From Seiridium cupressi (lineage: Eukaryota; Ascomycota; Sordariomycetes; Amphisphaeriales; Sporocadaceae), in contig JARVKI010000004.1 in assembly GCA_036674765.1 (NCBI GenBank), positions 682,001-746,000 on the forward strand: DNA of 64,000 nt, read 5' to 3'. Positions within the stretch are counted from its first letter, which is position 1. Every line of letters starts with the position of its first letter. Below, piece after piece: positions 1 to 11,538 of the stretch. The translations under genes were made by a program, and so were the position numbers. The notes under the pieces were generated by a model that saw nothing but the letters and a program-made list of their open reading frames with translations, ran no database searches and was not told where the DNA came from.

Positions 1-1286
1 GGTGGCTGAATTGGTCACTGTTACGCCGCTTCTGAAGCAAGTGCAGCATAGACTCGAGCAATCAGGATCCACTACAACCCGAATGAAGGCAGTAATCAGT
101 GGGTTGGAATCGTTCAAGAAGCCAGGCGGTAACGTTCGGCCGAAGAGGCTAGTGAAGAAGAAAGTCGATAAGGGCAAGGGTGTCATGAATGAGGACGAAG
201 ACGAAGAAATCGGACAGTTGCGGGTACATCAAATGAGCCAGATCTCTCAGATTCAGGATCTATTTCCCGATTTAGGCTCAGGTTTCATTTCCCAGCTCTT
301 AGACGAATTTCAAAATGAGACGGAGCAGGTCGTTGCACATCTGCTGGAGGATAACCTACCACCACAATTGGCTTCGGCCGACCGGAGTAGAGTATTGTGA
401 GTATTTTCCGCCAGGCTTTGGGACGCATCACTAATGACACATCAGGTCACCCGAGAGAACTAGGAGACGCAGAAGCAGTCTGGCGCCTAGACCCACACCA
501 CCTCAACTGCCTACTCGTCACAACGTCTTTGACGACGACGAGCTTGATAACTTGACACTCAACGTCTCCAACCTTCATTTCGGTAAACGAAGTCCCGGGA
601 AGACAGCTGATGATATTCTGAAGGACCGCACAACTGCGCCTAATAAGGCAGCAATACTATCCGCATTATCTGCATTTGACGCGGACGATGATGAGCGGGA
701 TGACACTTACGATGCGGCTGACGCTGGATTCACGGTGAATGACGCGTTGGCTGATGATGCTGACGATCAGAAGCGGAAGGACATCCACGAGGAGACGTTG
801 TTCAAGGTCTACAAGACAGATCCAAAACTGTTCAGCAGAGACTCGGACATGCGGCGAGGCAATTACCGAGCGAAACTAAAGCAAGACACCGGTATGACTG
901 ATGAAGCGATTGAGGGCTGGGCAATTATGCTGAGTCGTAATCCGCAACAACTGAAGTCTTTGGAGATGAAGTATAGTGCAGCTGGATCATTCGCTGGAGA
1001 TCAGCCGGCACTCGCACCAACAGCATGGCGGGCGAACCCCGCTGACTCAGGTGCTGAGGAATCTGGGCAGGACTCCGGAAGCTCGAATCAACGGGGTGGT
1101 TTCCGCGGTCGTGGGAGAGGCAGAGGACGAGGCGGAGGCCGTGGTGGCAATGTCTCCGGGCCGACTGGCGAAAAGGGCACGGAAAATGCTCGACGGAATA
1201 AAGAGGCAAATAAATCGTCTCGTGCGAATCACAACAGACGAGAAGGGCGGGCAAGAAAGATGGCCCGAGCTGGATTTCCAGGCTAA
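1..1286 (+). CDS. CUE3: CUE-domain protein, Cue3/ASCC2-like (5' partial)
   Basis: The gene enters from the left edge, so its N-terminus is missing. Exons are 1-396 and 446-1286. The 49-nt intron has donor GTGAGT at 397, branch-like CTAAT near 431 and acceptor CAG at 445, and it splits a Leu codon. The visible part is about 412 residues. A CUE ubiquitin-binding domain lies near nt 230-365 (IQDLFPDLGSGFISQLLDEF, ending in a di-Leu-like LLED). After it come an acidic stretch (many Asp/Glu), then a C-terminal Arg/Gly-rich tail (nt 1095-1155) and a very basic end. In yeast and animals, Cue3/ASCC2 is the ubiquitin-binding subunit of the ribosome-quality-control trigger complex that splits stalled ribosomes. 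The CUE plus basic C-terminal tail layout fits this, but the family call rests on layout and motif only; another CUE protein is possible. Confidence 0.7.
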
Positions 1287-1688
1287 TATCATTGGACGAT
1301 CAAGCGTTATTCTCACGATATTAACAGCTATTCGGACTGCTATAATCTAGCACCGTCAGATGAGAGCGACCACAGTGCTCACAAAGCGGAGTCAACACCA
1401 TCCACATGGGATATGACACTTGCATCAATATGAGCACATTGCCATCACTGTGACAAGGTATATCGTTGGACAGCGAATGGAGAGAGAGCTTATAGTCTGA
1501 TTTCTACCGCGGTGTAGCGCACAGGCAAAACAGCTCAATTTAGAAAACGTCAAGCCACACTTGAATTATATCGTTTGAATGTCTTTCAGATCATCCAGTT
1601 GGCAAAAGACGCATTGGCTGGCCTCTCTTAGAAAATCCATGTCTTTTTGTAATGTGCGATTCGAAAAGCCGTAGGACACCTCTGGTGG
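1287..1688. other. Intergenic, convergent 3' flanks
   Basis: About 400 bp lie between the stop of the CUE gene and the stop of the minus-strand protease-like gene. I see no coding frame or RNA gene here. It should hold both 3' UTRs and polyadenylation sites. Confidence 0.6.
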
Positions 1689-4512
1689 CTACATAATCCT
1701 CCTTTTCTTCGCCGATTGTTGGCTTCCGCTTCGCATGAGTGCAGCTGAACCAGTATGCCGCTTTCCCAAGCCACCGTATGCGCCATCTACGCTCTCGTGA
1801 AGATCTTCATCGTGTATATCAACGGCATATGGGCTCTTGATCTCTAGCACGGCAGGTCTAGGTGAAGCCGCGTATGGATTATAGAAGAAAGTGCTCATCA
1901 TTGGCACAGGCGAGACCACGCCCCCGAAAGATGAACCAGCATCATCCGTGCCAGCATGTCGTACCCAGTAGGACTGGTCGCCCCCTTCCTTCGGCGTTGC
2001 CAACTCGGATACCGTGACCAGGTCGTGGTCCTTTTCCGCTGACATGCCAGCTCCGGGAATCATGGAGATAAGCGATTCCCGTGAGCTACGTCTGCTTGTC
2101 ATGTATTCCTGGAGGTCGAAGCAATGCCTGCAGATCGGATATGCGGGCCATCGACCTGCCTCCTCAAGGTATTGTGGGAGCTGTGGCCGTGTTTGTTCGC
2201 CGCACCGCTCCTGGATATCATCAAAAACGTCGAATACGGGGGTGAAATAAGCGAATCTAGGACCAGGTCCGTAGTACTTGTTACGACCCCAGAGCTGTCC
2301 TATCAACGCATTCGTTTCGCAGTCGACCACAGCCGCTCCGCTATCACCCGGAACGCCCATACCTCCACGAATCCAGGCATCCTCGTCGTCGCTCTCGAAT
2401 GGCTCTTCAATGAACCACTCGCGCGTCGCTTTTCCAGTGCCATTCTTTTTGCCGTCCAGGTACGCCGGAATCTCGCATACTTGACCATGCTGGAGGCCAG
2501 AGGTCCGGCCAGCTGAGCAGACCTCGACACCGGGCACGACACTGCTCATCCGGGTGATGGGCACCTCCCTCTGCGGAGTCGCCGTGCTGGGAAATCTACG
2601 CAGCATGTTGGCCTGTCGACTGCTAGACGATATCAAGGACCAGTCTGTCACTACCAAGGGCGGTTCCTTATCGCAGTCTTCCCAATATCCCTCATGGGTA
2701 ATGCGAGTCGTCTTCAAATCATATCCCGAGGTCGCGGTCAGCTCGCCTATCCTAAAGTCGACTTCAGGGCCTTCGAGAACATCATGACTCTCCCTCAAAC
2801 ATCGGTCCCGATCCTCTGGCGATGGGTGCTCGACATTCACGGAGCCACGAGTTAAATCGGTCTCCGCAAACGGATGGAAATTAGCAAGCCAGAAGCCAGC
2901 GTCCCCGATTTTGAGACACGGCCCTAAGGTAGCTGTTGTGTCGTCTCCATTCGGCAGGCTTAACCCTATACTATCTCCCATTTGGGGACTGACATAACAG
3001 AATGGATTTCGTGGCGTGCAAATATCGTCAGGCATGTCCTTACCTAGGCCCCTAGACCAAGTGAGACGCTCGACCTCGCCCACGGAAAACACAAAGCTGA
3101 CGTTGCCCCGGTGGATATCTGGCAGGAGGTCGCGTACATGTCCTGCAATCATGATCCTGCGAGCCTTGGAGATGGGCCGGGCCGTCATGATGCAGATACG
3201 TCGAGACTCCCTCTTCTTGCCACGAGTAACAGTGATGGCATGACCAGAACCGCACCATTTCGGCATTAGCTCGATAAGGAAGGGAAGGACTCCATGCTCC
3301 CAAATAACAGGGAACCCAACGGATTCGAACATCTTAGGTGTCAAGCTTCGCATCATGCCAGGGCTTTCGATTGACCTCGGCGTGACTCCTACGATATAAT
3401 CAGTCTAGGAGGTAAGCATGACATTACGAGTACTTACCAGCATGCTTCCTAGCCTTCTTATCCATGACGCTCCTTAGTTGATCGCGGCACCTCTTCTTAG
3501 AAGTAGCAACTGTCAACTCCAGCTTGAATCTCATTCCTTCCTTATCCCCGCGGCGGTCGACCAAGTTGCCGTTTACTTTTGGCTTGTCTGACAATGCAGA
3601 TTGCTGAATGACAGATGTACTAAGCAGGTTGCTGGACTGGCATGGATCCTTGCCAACCTCTGAGCTACCGAGCTTGTGAACCCATTTTACATGGACTTCA
3701 GCCAAGTCTCTATCCGCGAAAGAACCTTCGGTGCACCCGATGACAGGGCAAACCAGCAAGTGTTCGGCTTTTACGTGCCAGTTCAATTCTTCCTTCGTTG
3801 CGAATCCGATAGTACCACAAGGCCCATTCGCCCCCCAAAGACAAATATGAGGATGTGATATCGAAGCTATAGCTCCTTGACCAGGCCTCTGGGAAATTGG
3901 CGCCCCGGTATTCGGAGTTGAGTCAAATCTAATGTCTGCACCGTCAATAGTTCGTTCCGACCCCTCGGTTGGCGAGGTCAGTGTGCTGACAGCATTTCGC
4001 AGAGGACTAGGTCCGCGAGACCAAGACGAAGGGCCAAAGATATAATCAGGTTGTTGCTGCTGCTGCTGTTGTGGTAGTTCTGTTTGGATCGAAGACAGGG
4101 TGGACCGCGCTGAAGACCTCCGCGATACCGTTGACGAATGCGACGACACAATGCTGGGTGGGGGCACCACGGCCGGTCCGTACATAAGCGAAAACCCGGG
4201 TTGTTCAAAACTTGGAAATTTCTCTATTCCATATGGAGGGATGCTATATGGTCCAGTCCCATCGAGGGAGTCCTGTCTCTGCACATATGGAAAATAAGAC
4301 GCTGAGATAGCGTCGAGGTCCTGAAACTGGAATGGTGCTCCGCTCGGCCCAGCCTCCGGACAAACAGGTATGAGATGATCTGGTCCTGGACGGTGATACA
4401 TGGACATATCCACGTACCCAGGCTCCGCCCGAAGCGACTGGGACGAAGGGCTGGGACCGGGACCGGGGCCGTTGACGGCTGCCTGAGACACGGGTTTCCG
4501 AGACGGACCCAT
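1689..4512 (-). CDS. C2H2-finger / trypsin-like serine protease fusion protein (paralogue A)
   Basis: Two exons, complement of 3438-4512 and 1689-3388, separated by a 49-nt intron (donor GTAAGTA, acceptor TCGTAG) that keeps frame; the product is about 924 aa. The first 250 residues are low complexity, with a 7-Gln run. Two C2H2-like fingers follow: CLWGANGPC...HVKAEH (C-x7-C-x13-H-x4-H), then CPVIGC...HVKWVH (C-x4-C-x13-H-x4-H). Exon 2 begins with a domain of unknown type (residues ~385-470, RRICIMTAR ... LLPDIHRGNVSFVF). A chymotrypsin-fold region follows, with candidate triad H530 (ANFHPF), D607 (VTDWSL) and S708 (GVPGDSGAAVVD), plus GRTSGLQHGQV typical of S1-like enzymes. No signal peptide or membrane segment is seen, so it is probably intracellular. 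Start: the ATG at 4512; the frame is open slightly upstream but has no earlier ATG. Paralogue B lies 656 bp upstream on the same strand. Protease activity is inferred from the triad. No family name is known to me. Confidence 0.72.
4051..4071 (-). repeat. CAA/CAG tract encoding seven glutamines
   Basis: On the minus strand this reads CAA (CAG)x4 CAA CAA inside the disordered N-terminal half of paralogue A. It is a short in-frame microsatellite and could vary in length between strains. Confidence 0.9.
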
Positions 4513-5168
4513 TTTAGTGCAAACGGTAAGCACAACTCAATTGTGTTAGGATGGACTAATAAAATAAGGCACAGATTGAGTCATTTGAAAGACAGAGGCG
4601 GCGGGATGAGTGAATGGTTTTGATCCTTACGGCCATCGCCGAGGCCTCCAGGCAGAAACATCAGCTTGCTGCGGCGCGGGCCCGCTATTGGCGAACCACC
4701 CACACCACTTCGCGGAGTTCGGAATTACCCAACTGGGACATCTCAGTCGCCTTGCCTATTCTGTTGCCAGTCAGTTTAAGTGCATTATGAGGCTCTTCTC
4801 CGACAAGAGGATTGCGGCTAATCACATAATTTACTAGTAAGGTAGACCTTCCTATGTAGGCTTTATCTTGTTAAAGAACGGCTCCGTCAGAAGTGACACG
4901 GGCCCGATAAGGATGTAGTATAACTGCATAGGACAACCATACATTGATACAAGGAAATATGCCCTGAAAGAAAGAAAAAAGAAAGTACATCCTGTACCAT
5001 AGGAGCCATGTTGCGATCCCCACAACACGCTTTATGTCTACAGCACGGTGCCCCATGGCATACTACACTAACTAGTTCTTTATCGCCGAAAACACTAAAT
5101 ATGAAGTCAATAACTCAACGCCATACCTCGAATGAACGCCTGACGCCGGACAATCAAACCAGTAACTT
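4513..5168. other. Spacer between the two protease-like paralogues
   Basis: The spacer holds the promoter of paralogue A and the 3' end of paralogue B, both on the minus strand. I found no convincing coding frame and no duplicated flanking repeat. Confidence 0.5.
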
Positions 5169-7480
5169 CTATGCCGCTAATGGCTTTGTTGGCCACGTAT
5201 TGGCATGGTTGAAGATAACCCAATCCTTCACAAGTGACTTCCCTTCGACACCACGAACAAAGGTCCGACGGGCACTTGAGCGCATGTCAAACGTCGACGA
5301 ATACGAAGCCATCACCTTTTCCACTATGGTTTGCAAGCCCGATTGCAAAGGTGGATCCACTTCACCGCCTTGGGCATCTGAGGCTGGTCTCTCGCCAGGT
5401 AGAACTGGGCGTGAACAGCCACCTAAAAAGCGCTCTTGAATGTCATCATAAATATCAGACATAGCCGTAAAATATGTGATGCGATCCCGGCTGGGGTCCT
5501 CGTCGTAGCAATTTCGACCCCACAGCTGGCCGATCAGCCTGTTGGTCTTCTTGTCAACGATGCCAGCTCCAGAGTCGCCCTCGATACCCATTTTCCGAAG
5601 ATTCCATATCTGATCTGGAGGATTTGTACTTTCAATAGCCCAATCGCGAGTGACAGTGCCGTCTTCCAGTCTGGAATATCCAAGAGACAGGCAGATCTTA
5701 CCCTCGGTATATCCACTAGATCGACCGGTAGAGAACACGATAGCTGCCGGAATGCCTATTGGTCTCACGGGATCAGCAGTGGCGACGATGTCGGGCGAGA
5801 AGGAGCCACGCTTTTTCAGCACTGTTTTCCGCCTGACTTGATTCGGGACTCCGGCTTCGTTTGCCGGAGCCTCGCACAGCACCCAGTCGGTTGTAACTTG
5901 AATCGAGCCCCCTGCGGGAGCGCCATTCATTGACTGCGATACTCTTCGACTCTGATACATGAGCCCAGAATATGCGACTGTCTTGCCGAGCTGGATGTGA
6001 TCCTGAGCCGAGGGGCGTTGCTTTAAGTCATCCGGCGAGGGATGGACGGCATGAAGCTCTGGAGGCGTTCTGGCAGTCCATTTCCGATTCTTTCCATCTC
6101 TGCCATCATCAAATGTATGCCAATTTAGCAAACGGTAGAACTTGTTGTCAATTTTCAGGGTCGGGCCCACAGTAGCGCTACCACCACAACCTTCTGACGT
6201 TGATCCGACGGAGTCGCCCATCAAGGGAATGGTATGTCTGCTCCCATTGATGACAGGATCAAGGCTGATGGACAAAGATGGAGAAGTTGTGGAAATACAG
6301 TTTCTCCTCTTGCCTCCTCGAAACTCGAACGTCGTTTTTGAGCTCAAATCAGCTGGAAAGAGTTCATCTTTCTTCTTCTCGAATGCTGTCTCGAGCTTCT
6401 TTCCGTCATTCGCATTTGTCATGACATCGATAATTCGGTGCCCAGGCTCCTTGCCTGTGCGGATATTGATCGAATAAGGTCCAGTGACAGTCTTATCAAG
6501 AAGTCTGGCTAGTTCAGGAAGAAGATCGTTTTGCCAATGCTCAATGAACTCGGCTGCGTTCTCCTGGTCGCCAGTTCGCGCCCGCTGTGCTTCCACAGCC
6601 TCCAAGCTTCTTGTCATCAAGACAGGAGAATAACGCATTTTCATTATCTCTTTCGACAGAGCCACTTCATTCGCAGATGGAAAAGACCCCTTAGGCTCTT
6701 GCAACTGTAGAGGCGGCTTGACATCTTCTTGAACGACTTCATGCTTCGGTTGCTCGAGTGACTGTTCTGAAATATGCGAAAAGAAGACCTTATCCTTGGC
6801 TTCGCGAATCTCATTTTCTTCCTCACTCATGTCTTCCCTCAGCGGTTCCTCGGTCTTGCTCAGAGGCCATGTTTTCGTCTTGGTCGGAGTGGTTGGTCTT
6901 CCTGCTGACTTGTCCATCGCCGTGGATTGGAGGCTCGATGAAGCCGTAAGATCGGCCGGAGAAGCATCCATCGATTCAGGCTGTTTCGACATGTCGCCAA
7001 ATGAAGTTTCACTCGATGTCGGCGCTGAGAAAGATCCTACTGATTGTGTTCGGATTGTCGAGGTAGATGAAGCAGCGGACGGTCGTCGAACTCGTTCTAA
7101 AGGGCTAGGGAGGTTGTCTTCCAACGGCGGGGGGTGTTCAATGATCCTAGGTATCCTCGGGCATGCTTTGGTAGAACTCTCTTTCTTATGCCATTCGCGG
7201 AGTCTACGGCGAAGGTTGTAGCCGTGATTCACCGTCTTTTTTGTTCGGTGCAGCTTGCTACCAAGATCACGGCCCATTCTCTCCAGCTTCGCAGCTCCAT
7301 CACGTACAGTTCTGAGTCATAGATTCCAGTTAGTTCATGCATTCCAACCCGAAAAGTCGACTTGTGGAATGGGATAAGTCAGCACACGTACTGTAACGTT
7401 CCCTGGACATCTCGGCCCGCACGACTCGCGTCCTTCCTCGTATTCTTGCTCCATCTCTGCATAGAAACGCCAATTGACAT
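5169..7480 (-). CDS. Trypsin-like serine protease-domain protein (paralogue B)
   Basis: Two exons, complement of 7392-7480 and 5169-7311. The 80-nt intron has donor GTACGT, branch CTAACT and acceptor CTCAG, and the product is about 743 aa. The first ATG of the big exon (7277) is preceded by an open frame that joins cleanly to a 29-codon first exon, MSIGVSMQRWSKNTRK..., giving one continuous basic, helical N-terminus; I therefore prefer the start at 7480. A Ser/Thr/Pro-rich disordered region (residues ~85-240) follows. Next comes the same unnamed domain as in paralogue A (residues ~285-365, RIIDVMTNAN ... KTTFEFRGGKR), then the trypsin-like domain with H428 (LLNWHTF), D505 (VTTDWVL) and S610 (GIEGDSGAGIVD), and GRSSGYTEGKI. 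The triad is intact. There is no zinc finger and no signal peptide. It shares with paralogue A the C-terminal motif LIGQLWGRN and a downstream IQERF/IQERC. Function unknown; proteolysis is inferred. Confidence 0.68.
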
Positions 7481-10400
7481 TGTTTGGGTTCAATTGGGTT
7501 GGGCGAGTTCCACTCAAGGTCGTAACTCGTCTATCGCACGGGCTCGGGTGGCAAGGTAACTAATTATACCTTTGTCTCTAGCCTGATCCATTCCGATGAA
7601 ATCGGAGGGAGCAAACGTGATCCCCTGGCTATGCAAGACATATGTCAGAGGGACACCTCCACGGGCTGACTGGCCCCTAAGTGTGGGAGCCCGCGAGGCA
7701 TAATCGGCGGCGATAGCTCAATTGTATAAAAGGCTGGGCTTCCTGCGTCGAAAGCCACGGCGCTGGTCTAGTTGGGCTCAAGCCGCTCGAACCTGCCACA
7801 CCGAAAGCCTGGGGGCCATTATCACCGGCCTAGTGCCTACAGTGTCATTGTTCGCATTGGTCTTCCGAGATCCCCTCATGATGCGCTGCAGGAAGCACAG
7901 CCGCCCTCCTGCAGAAACCTGGACCTCGATCAATGGCTTTCGAGAGATCGCGAAAATGCTGCCTGAATGGCAAGGTTGATTCGAAGGCAGGCTGAGACCA
8001 GGTGGTTCGCTAGATAGGCGAAACGGGCAAGGTACGGCCCCCAATATGCAGCCACGGATACTCCCGACCTATCGTTGCTGTTTCTTGTGGCATGCAAACA
8101 TGAATTAATCGACGCAGGATTGCCTGAGGTTTTTCTACTTCGATTCGGGTAGAAATGCTAGCGTCCCAAAGCGGAAGACTAAGATGTTGTTGTAGATGCG
8201 GGCAAAGTCTTTACAGTCCAGTTCGCTCTCACATTCCTACTCAATCCTATGTCATTCTGTTGTGGGCTGAAATGGTCAGTCAAACGACGCACGTTATCAC
8301 CAATTTCTGTCATTTGCTTTCGTGCTGCAGTCCGATCCGATTTGTTATGCTACAGACGGGATACTGTTGGTGGCTGAGATCTACGTGTCGGAAATGTGGT
8401 GGATATCAGAATTATCGAGTCAACGGTTGTTGCAATCACCCGCCCGGACGCCCTCGAAAGGGCAATCAGTAGGCCAAGCGGCCGCCAATGATCGAACGAG
8501 AAACGGTGGTTAAGCAAATTGCATGACGCTGCCTGGGGCGTAATCTCACGCCGTGATGATGTCTGTCCGACCGCACTATGGTATGTACGTGTGCCAGGTC
8601 AAATGAGGAGAATTCAGTTCATCACATGAATACCAGATCACCCAAGGCATTGCATTGTGTTGCAGGGCGTCTTATCGCCTGCCTTCCATCCGACGCTGTG
8701 ACTAGGTGCTAAAACAAATTCGCATTTCACTCCGGTTCATCTCTCGCATCTAACAGACTTCGCCAGAGGAGAAATGAAGGAGTAGGCTCTTACGGAGAAT
8801 GGAAACCAAAACATTGCGGAACCAAGCTAAGAATTTGCGATGTTCATGGGCTTCGTTGGTGAACCGGTAAGAGGTTTCAAATGTGATTGCTGAAATGTTT
8901 TGTCGGGGATCAAACCCAATCATGATAGTTCATCCTTCGCAGCAAAGTCAGGTTACAAGAAAAACTTTCGTAACGGGATCCCAGTCATATTCTCAATTTA
9001 TAAATTCCATACTAAACCATTATAAGTCTTTAATTTCTGTGGGATCGCACGAGTGTCAGCAACACCAGACAATAACACACCGATCCCGTCAATGCAGTCT
9101 GCCTTGGTCGCCCAAAGACCGCTTCGGTTAAGGCTCTTGCTTACCGCAAGACTTTCATCCGTGTTTATATCTGCGATCTTGCTAGAACTGTTCGATAATA
9201 AACAGGCTTCACCGGACCAACCGGGTGCGGTGAACAACGTAGGATTCGTGGGCTCAAATCAACTTCCTACTACATATAGACTCTGAATTGGCGTGATGAC
9301 ACGGCTTTGTCCTCGGTGCTTTAATTCAGCTTGCTATTCGCGCCGTCTTCTACGCTATTCTCCGAGCAGCGTTATAGTGGCTGTACACTATGTCCTGATA
9401 AACACTAGACCCCCCTCCCCACGCATGAGATTCATGCTCACCTGGCTCGCCTATACTAGTGATTCCACCAAAAACGATAGATCTTCTGGTGCTAACCCTA
9501 CTCGGCCATCTTTGATTCTTCTGGTTATTATACTGCCAGCGATTATTTAGCAGCCCTGGCCATTGTTATCACCTAATCAGTGACGTTTGGTTCCCCAAGG
9601 AAAGAGGCTGACCGTGGCCATTAGTTTCTCCAACTTGTTTGACCTCGCCTTCGAGCTAGTGCAAATGGTATCAACTCCGAACGAAATGATTATTGCGATG
9701 ACTTTATTAGCCCGAAGCTGCGTATGATGCCGAACACTCGCTTGGAGGTTTGGATGGCGTGAGCCAATCCTAAATTAGAGCTAAATATGTGATTTGTGGA
9801 TGATCTAGTGCTACCTTGCCAATAGACACGGTATATCATCTTGACTTGTATCCCCAAGTGGCTTGCAATCACAACCTAAAACTTGTGGACCATACTCGTT
9901 TGGAAAGGAAAGTTGTAGAAATTATAATTGCGCACATGGCAAGTTGCCATATTATCAACAATAATATATACAAGTCAAGACTTTGGCAATGATCATTCTG
10001 CGGAACATAAAAATTTACTATATCCACCACCGCTTATCTGGTTCCGACAACTTGGATTGAATTAGTTTCTTGGCATGAACTGCATGGTCTTATCTGTCCG
10101 TTTGCCCCGTTTAGGAGCATCAAACGCCTCCAGGCGATTGTTCCAGTGGCTCTCCAGCCGAATCTGCCCCAGAGTCCCCGCTCATGCATGCACGTTAAAG
10201 CTGCGACATGGGAAAATCCGAGTGAGGATGCATCCGCAGAGGACGCTCACTACATTTCGACGGGTTCAGTATCGTCTATATTCAACTAGAGAACTCATTG
10301 GAATGTCCTTCAAGTGGTATAGAGTCGTCCCTAGTTGTCAATTGATAAGAACTTGGTGGCTGGTAAACCAGCGCGGGCCTCGGCTATCGCCGCAGTATCC

Positions 10401-10519
10401 CCACCGCCAGAGATAGAGGCTTCAACATTGAAGTCATACTGCTGACATACTTCATCGATTGGGGTGCGGGAATGCATCGGGGTAAATGCCGCAGGCAACT
10501 ATTGCGCGATAGAAAGAAA
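7481..10519. other. Gene-poor 3-kb region
   Basis: There is no frame I can defend as a gene. A good TATA-like TATAAAAG sits at 7725-7732, followed by a plus-strand open frame (about 7722-7979) with no recognisable motif and no splice partners. The stretch 9880-10040 is visibly AT-rich and repetitive in A/T runs. The region contains no terminal repeats or transposase-like frames that I can see. It may hold a decayed gene. Confidence 0.45.
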
Positions 10520-10526
10520 TATATAA
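10520..10526 (+). promoter_or_regulatory. TATA box upstream of the nicotinamidase-like gene
   Basis: The sequence TATATAA lies about 76 bp before the ATG at 10602 in otherwise non-coding DNA, a usual distance for a regulated fungal promoter. Confidence 0.45.
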
Positions 10527-10601
10527 GAACACTGTTCGGCAGTAGTAACTGTAGTATCAGCCAGATTTGCGACCTCATTCGAGACTAAATATCCTCCCAA
10601 G

Positions 10602-11538
10602 ATGTTCCGCAACGCTTGTGTATCCCTGCTAGCTCTAGCAAGCCTCATCCAAGGAGTGCCGGTAAGTGATGGTACTCGGATTTGGACGAGGATACCTGTT
10701 GATGGAATTCTCAGTTTTCGAGCAAAATCCACAAGAATACGGCACTCGTGATTATCGATGTTCAAAATGACTTCATCACTGGCTCACTGAACAACTCTCG
10801 CGCCCCCGCAATCCTGCCAAAGATATATCAGCTACTCGACGAACATGAATGGCCGTTCATTGCAGCATCTCAAGGTGAGCTTGCTTCGAGTCGACTTGCG
10901 GGCTGTGCTTAATTGTGTCAGATTGGCATCCTATCGACCATGTCTCCTTTGCAGCTGTCCACCCTGGTAAAGAAGCGGGGGACTCAGTCAACATTACCTT
11001 CCTGGATACCAGCAGCAAGATCGAGACTCAGGGGCTATACGCCAACCATTGTGTTCCCGAGACTTGGGGAGCCCAGATCGAAACCGGTGTACAGACGCGC
11101 CTCCATTACCTTGAGGGTTTCCGGACGCCCGTGAACTACATCAAGAAGGCGCAGAACCACTCTGTCGACTCGTACTCGGCCTTTGCGGATAATCAATATC
11201 ATCAGTTCACCACGATGAACTCGGAGTTATCACTGCACAGTATCGAGACTATTGTTATTACGGGTTTGATAACCAATGCATGTGTCCGAGGCACATCAAT
11301 CGATGGTATTAAGTTGGGGTATGAGGTGATTCTTATCGAGGATGCCACCGAGACTACATCAGACGAGGCAAAGGCTAGTACAGTTGCTGAGCTCGAGGGC
11401 TGGGGTGCGTATTCAGATGATCAGCAGCTACTGGAAGTCGAAGCTAACAACCGACCAGGTGTCCAAGTGATGAACTTAACAGACTGGGAGGCAGCTAATC
11501 CCACTGGTCTAAAATCGAGACGACGCTGGGAACTATGA
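10602..11538 (+). CDS. Nicotinamidase-like cysteine hydrolase with N-terminal signal peptide
   Basis: Four exons: 10602-10661, 10715-10874, 10922-11404 and 11459-11538; about 260 aa. Exon 1 encodes a classic secretion signal, MFRNACVSLLALASLIQGVP. The mature part has every landmark of nicotinamidase within the isochorismatase superfamily: Asp in IIDVQNDF (D35), metal-site D74/H76 in DWHPIDHVSF, H116 in ANHCVPETWGAQ, Lys148/149 before VDSYSAF, and the nucleophile C194 in GLITNACVRG. Known enzymes of this type hydrolyse nicotinamide to nicotinate and ammonia in NAD salvage, normally inside the cell. The predicted export is therefore odd. The last intron (11405-11458, donor GTGCGT, branch GCTAAC) is 54 nt without a stop; splicing restores the family ending EGWGVQVMNL. 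Exon 3 would otherwise read through with 18 extra residues. A TATA box lies upstream and a glycine-rich gene follows 1.8 kb downstream. Confidence 0.82.

Noticed and set aside
7722..7979. Possible small gene downstream of a TATAAAAG box
   Set aside because: No recognisable motif, no splice sites extending it, and the frame ends abruptly; one TATA match is weak evidence.
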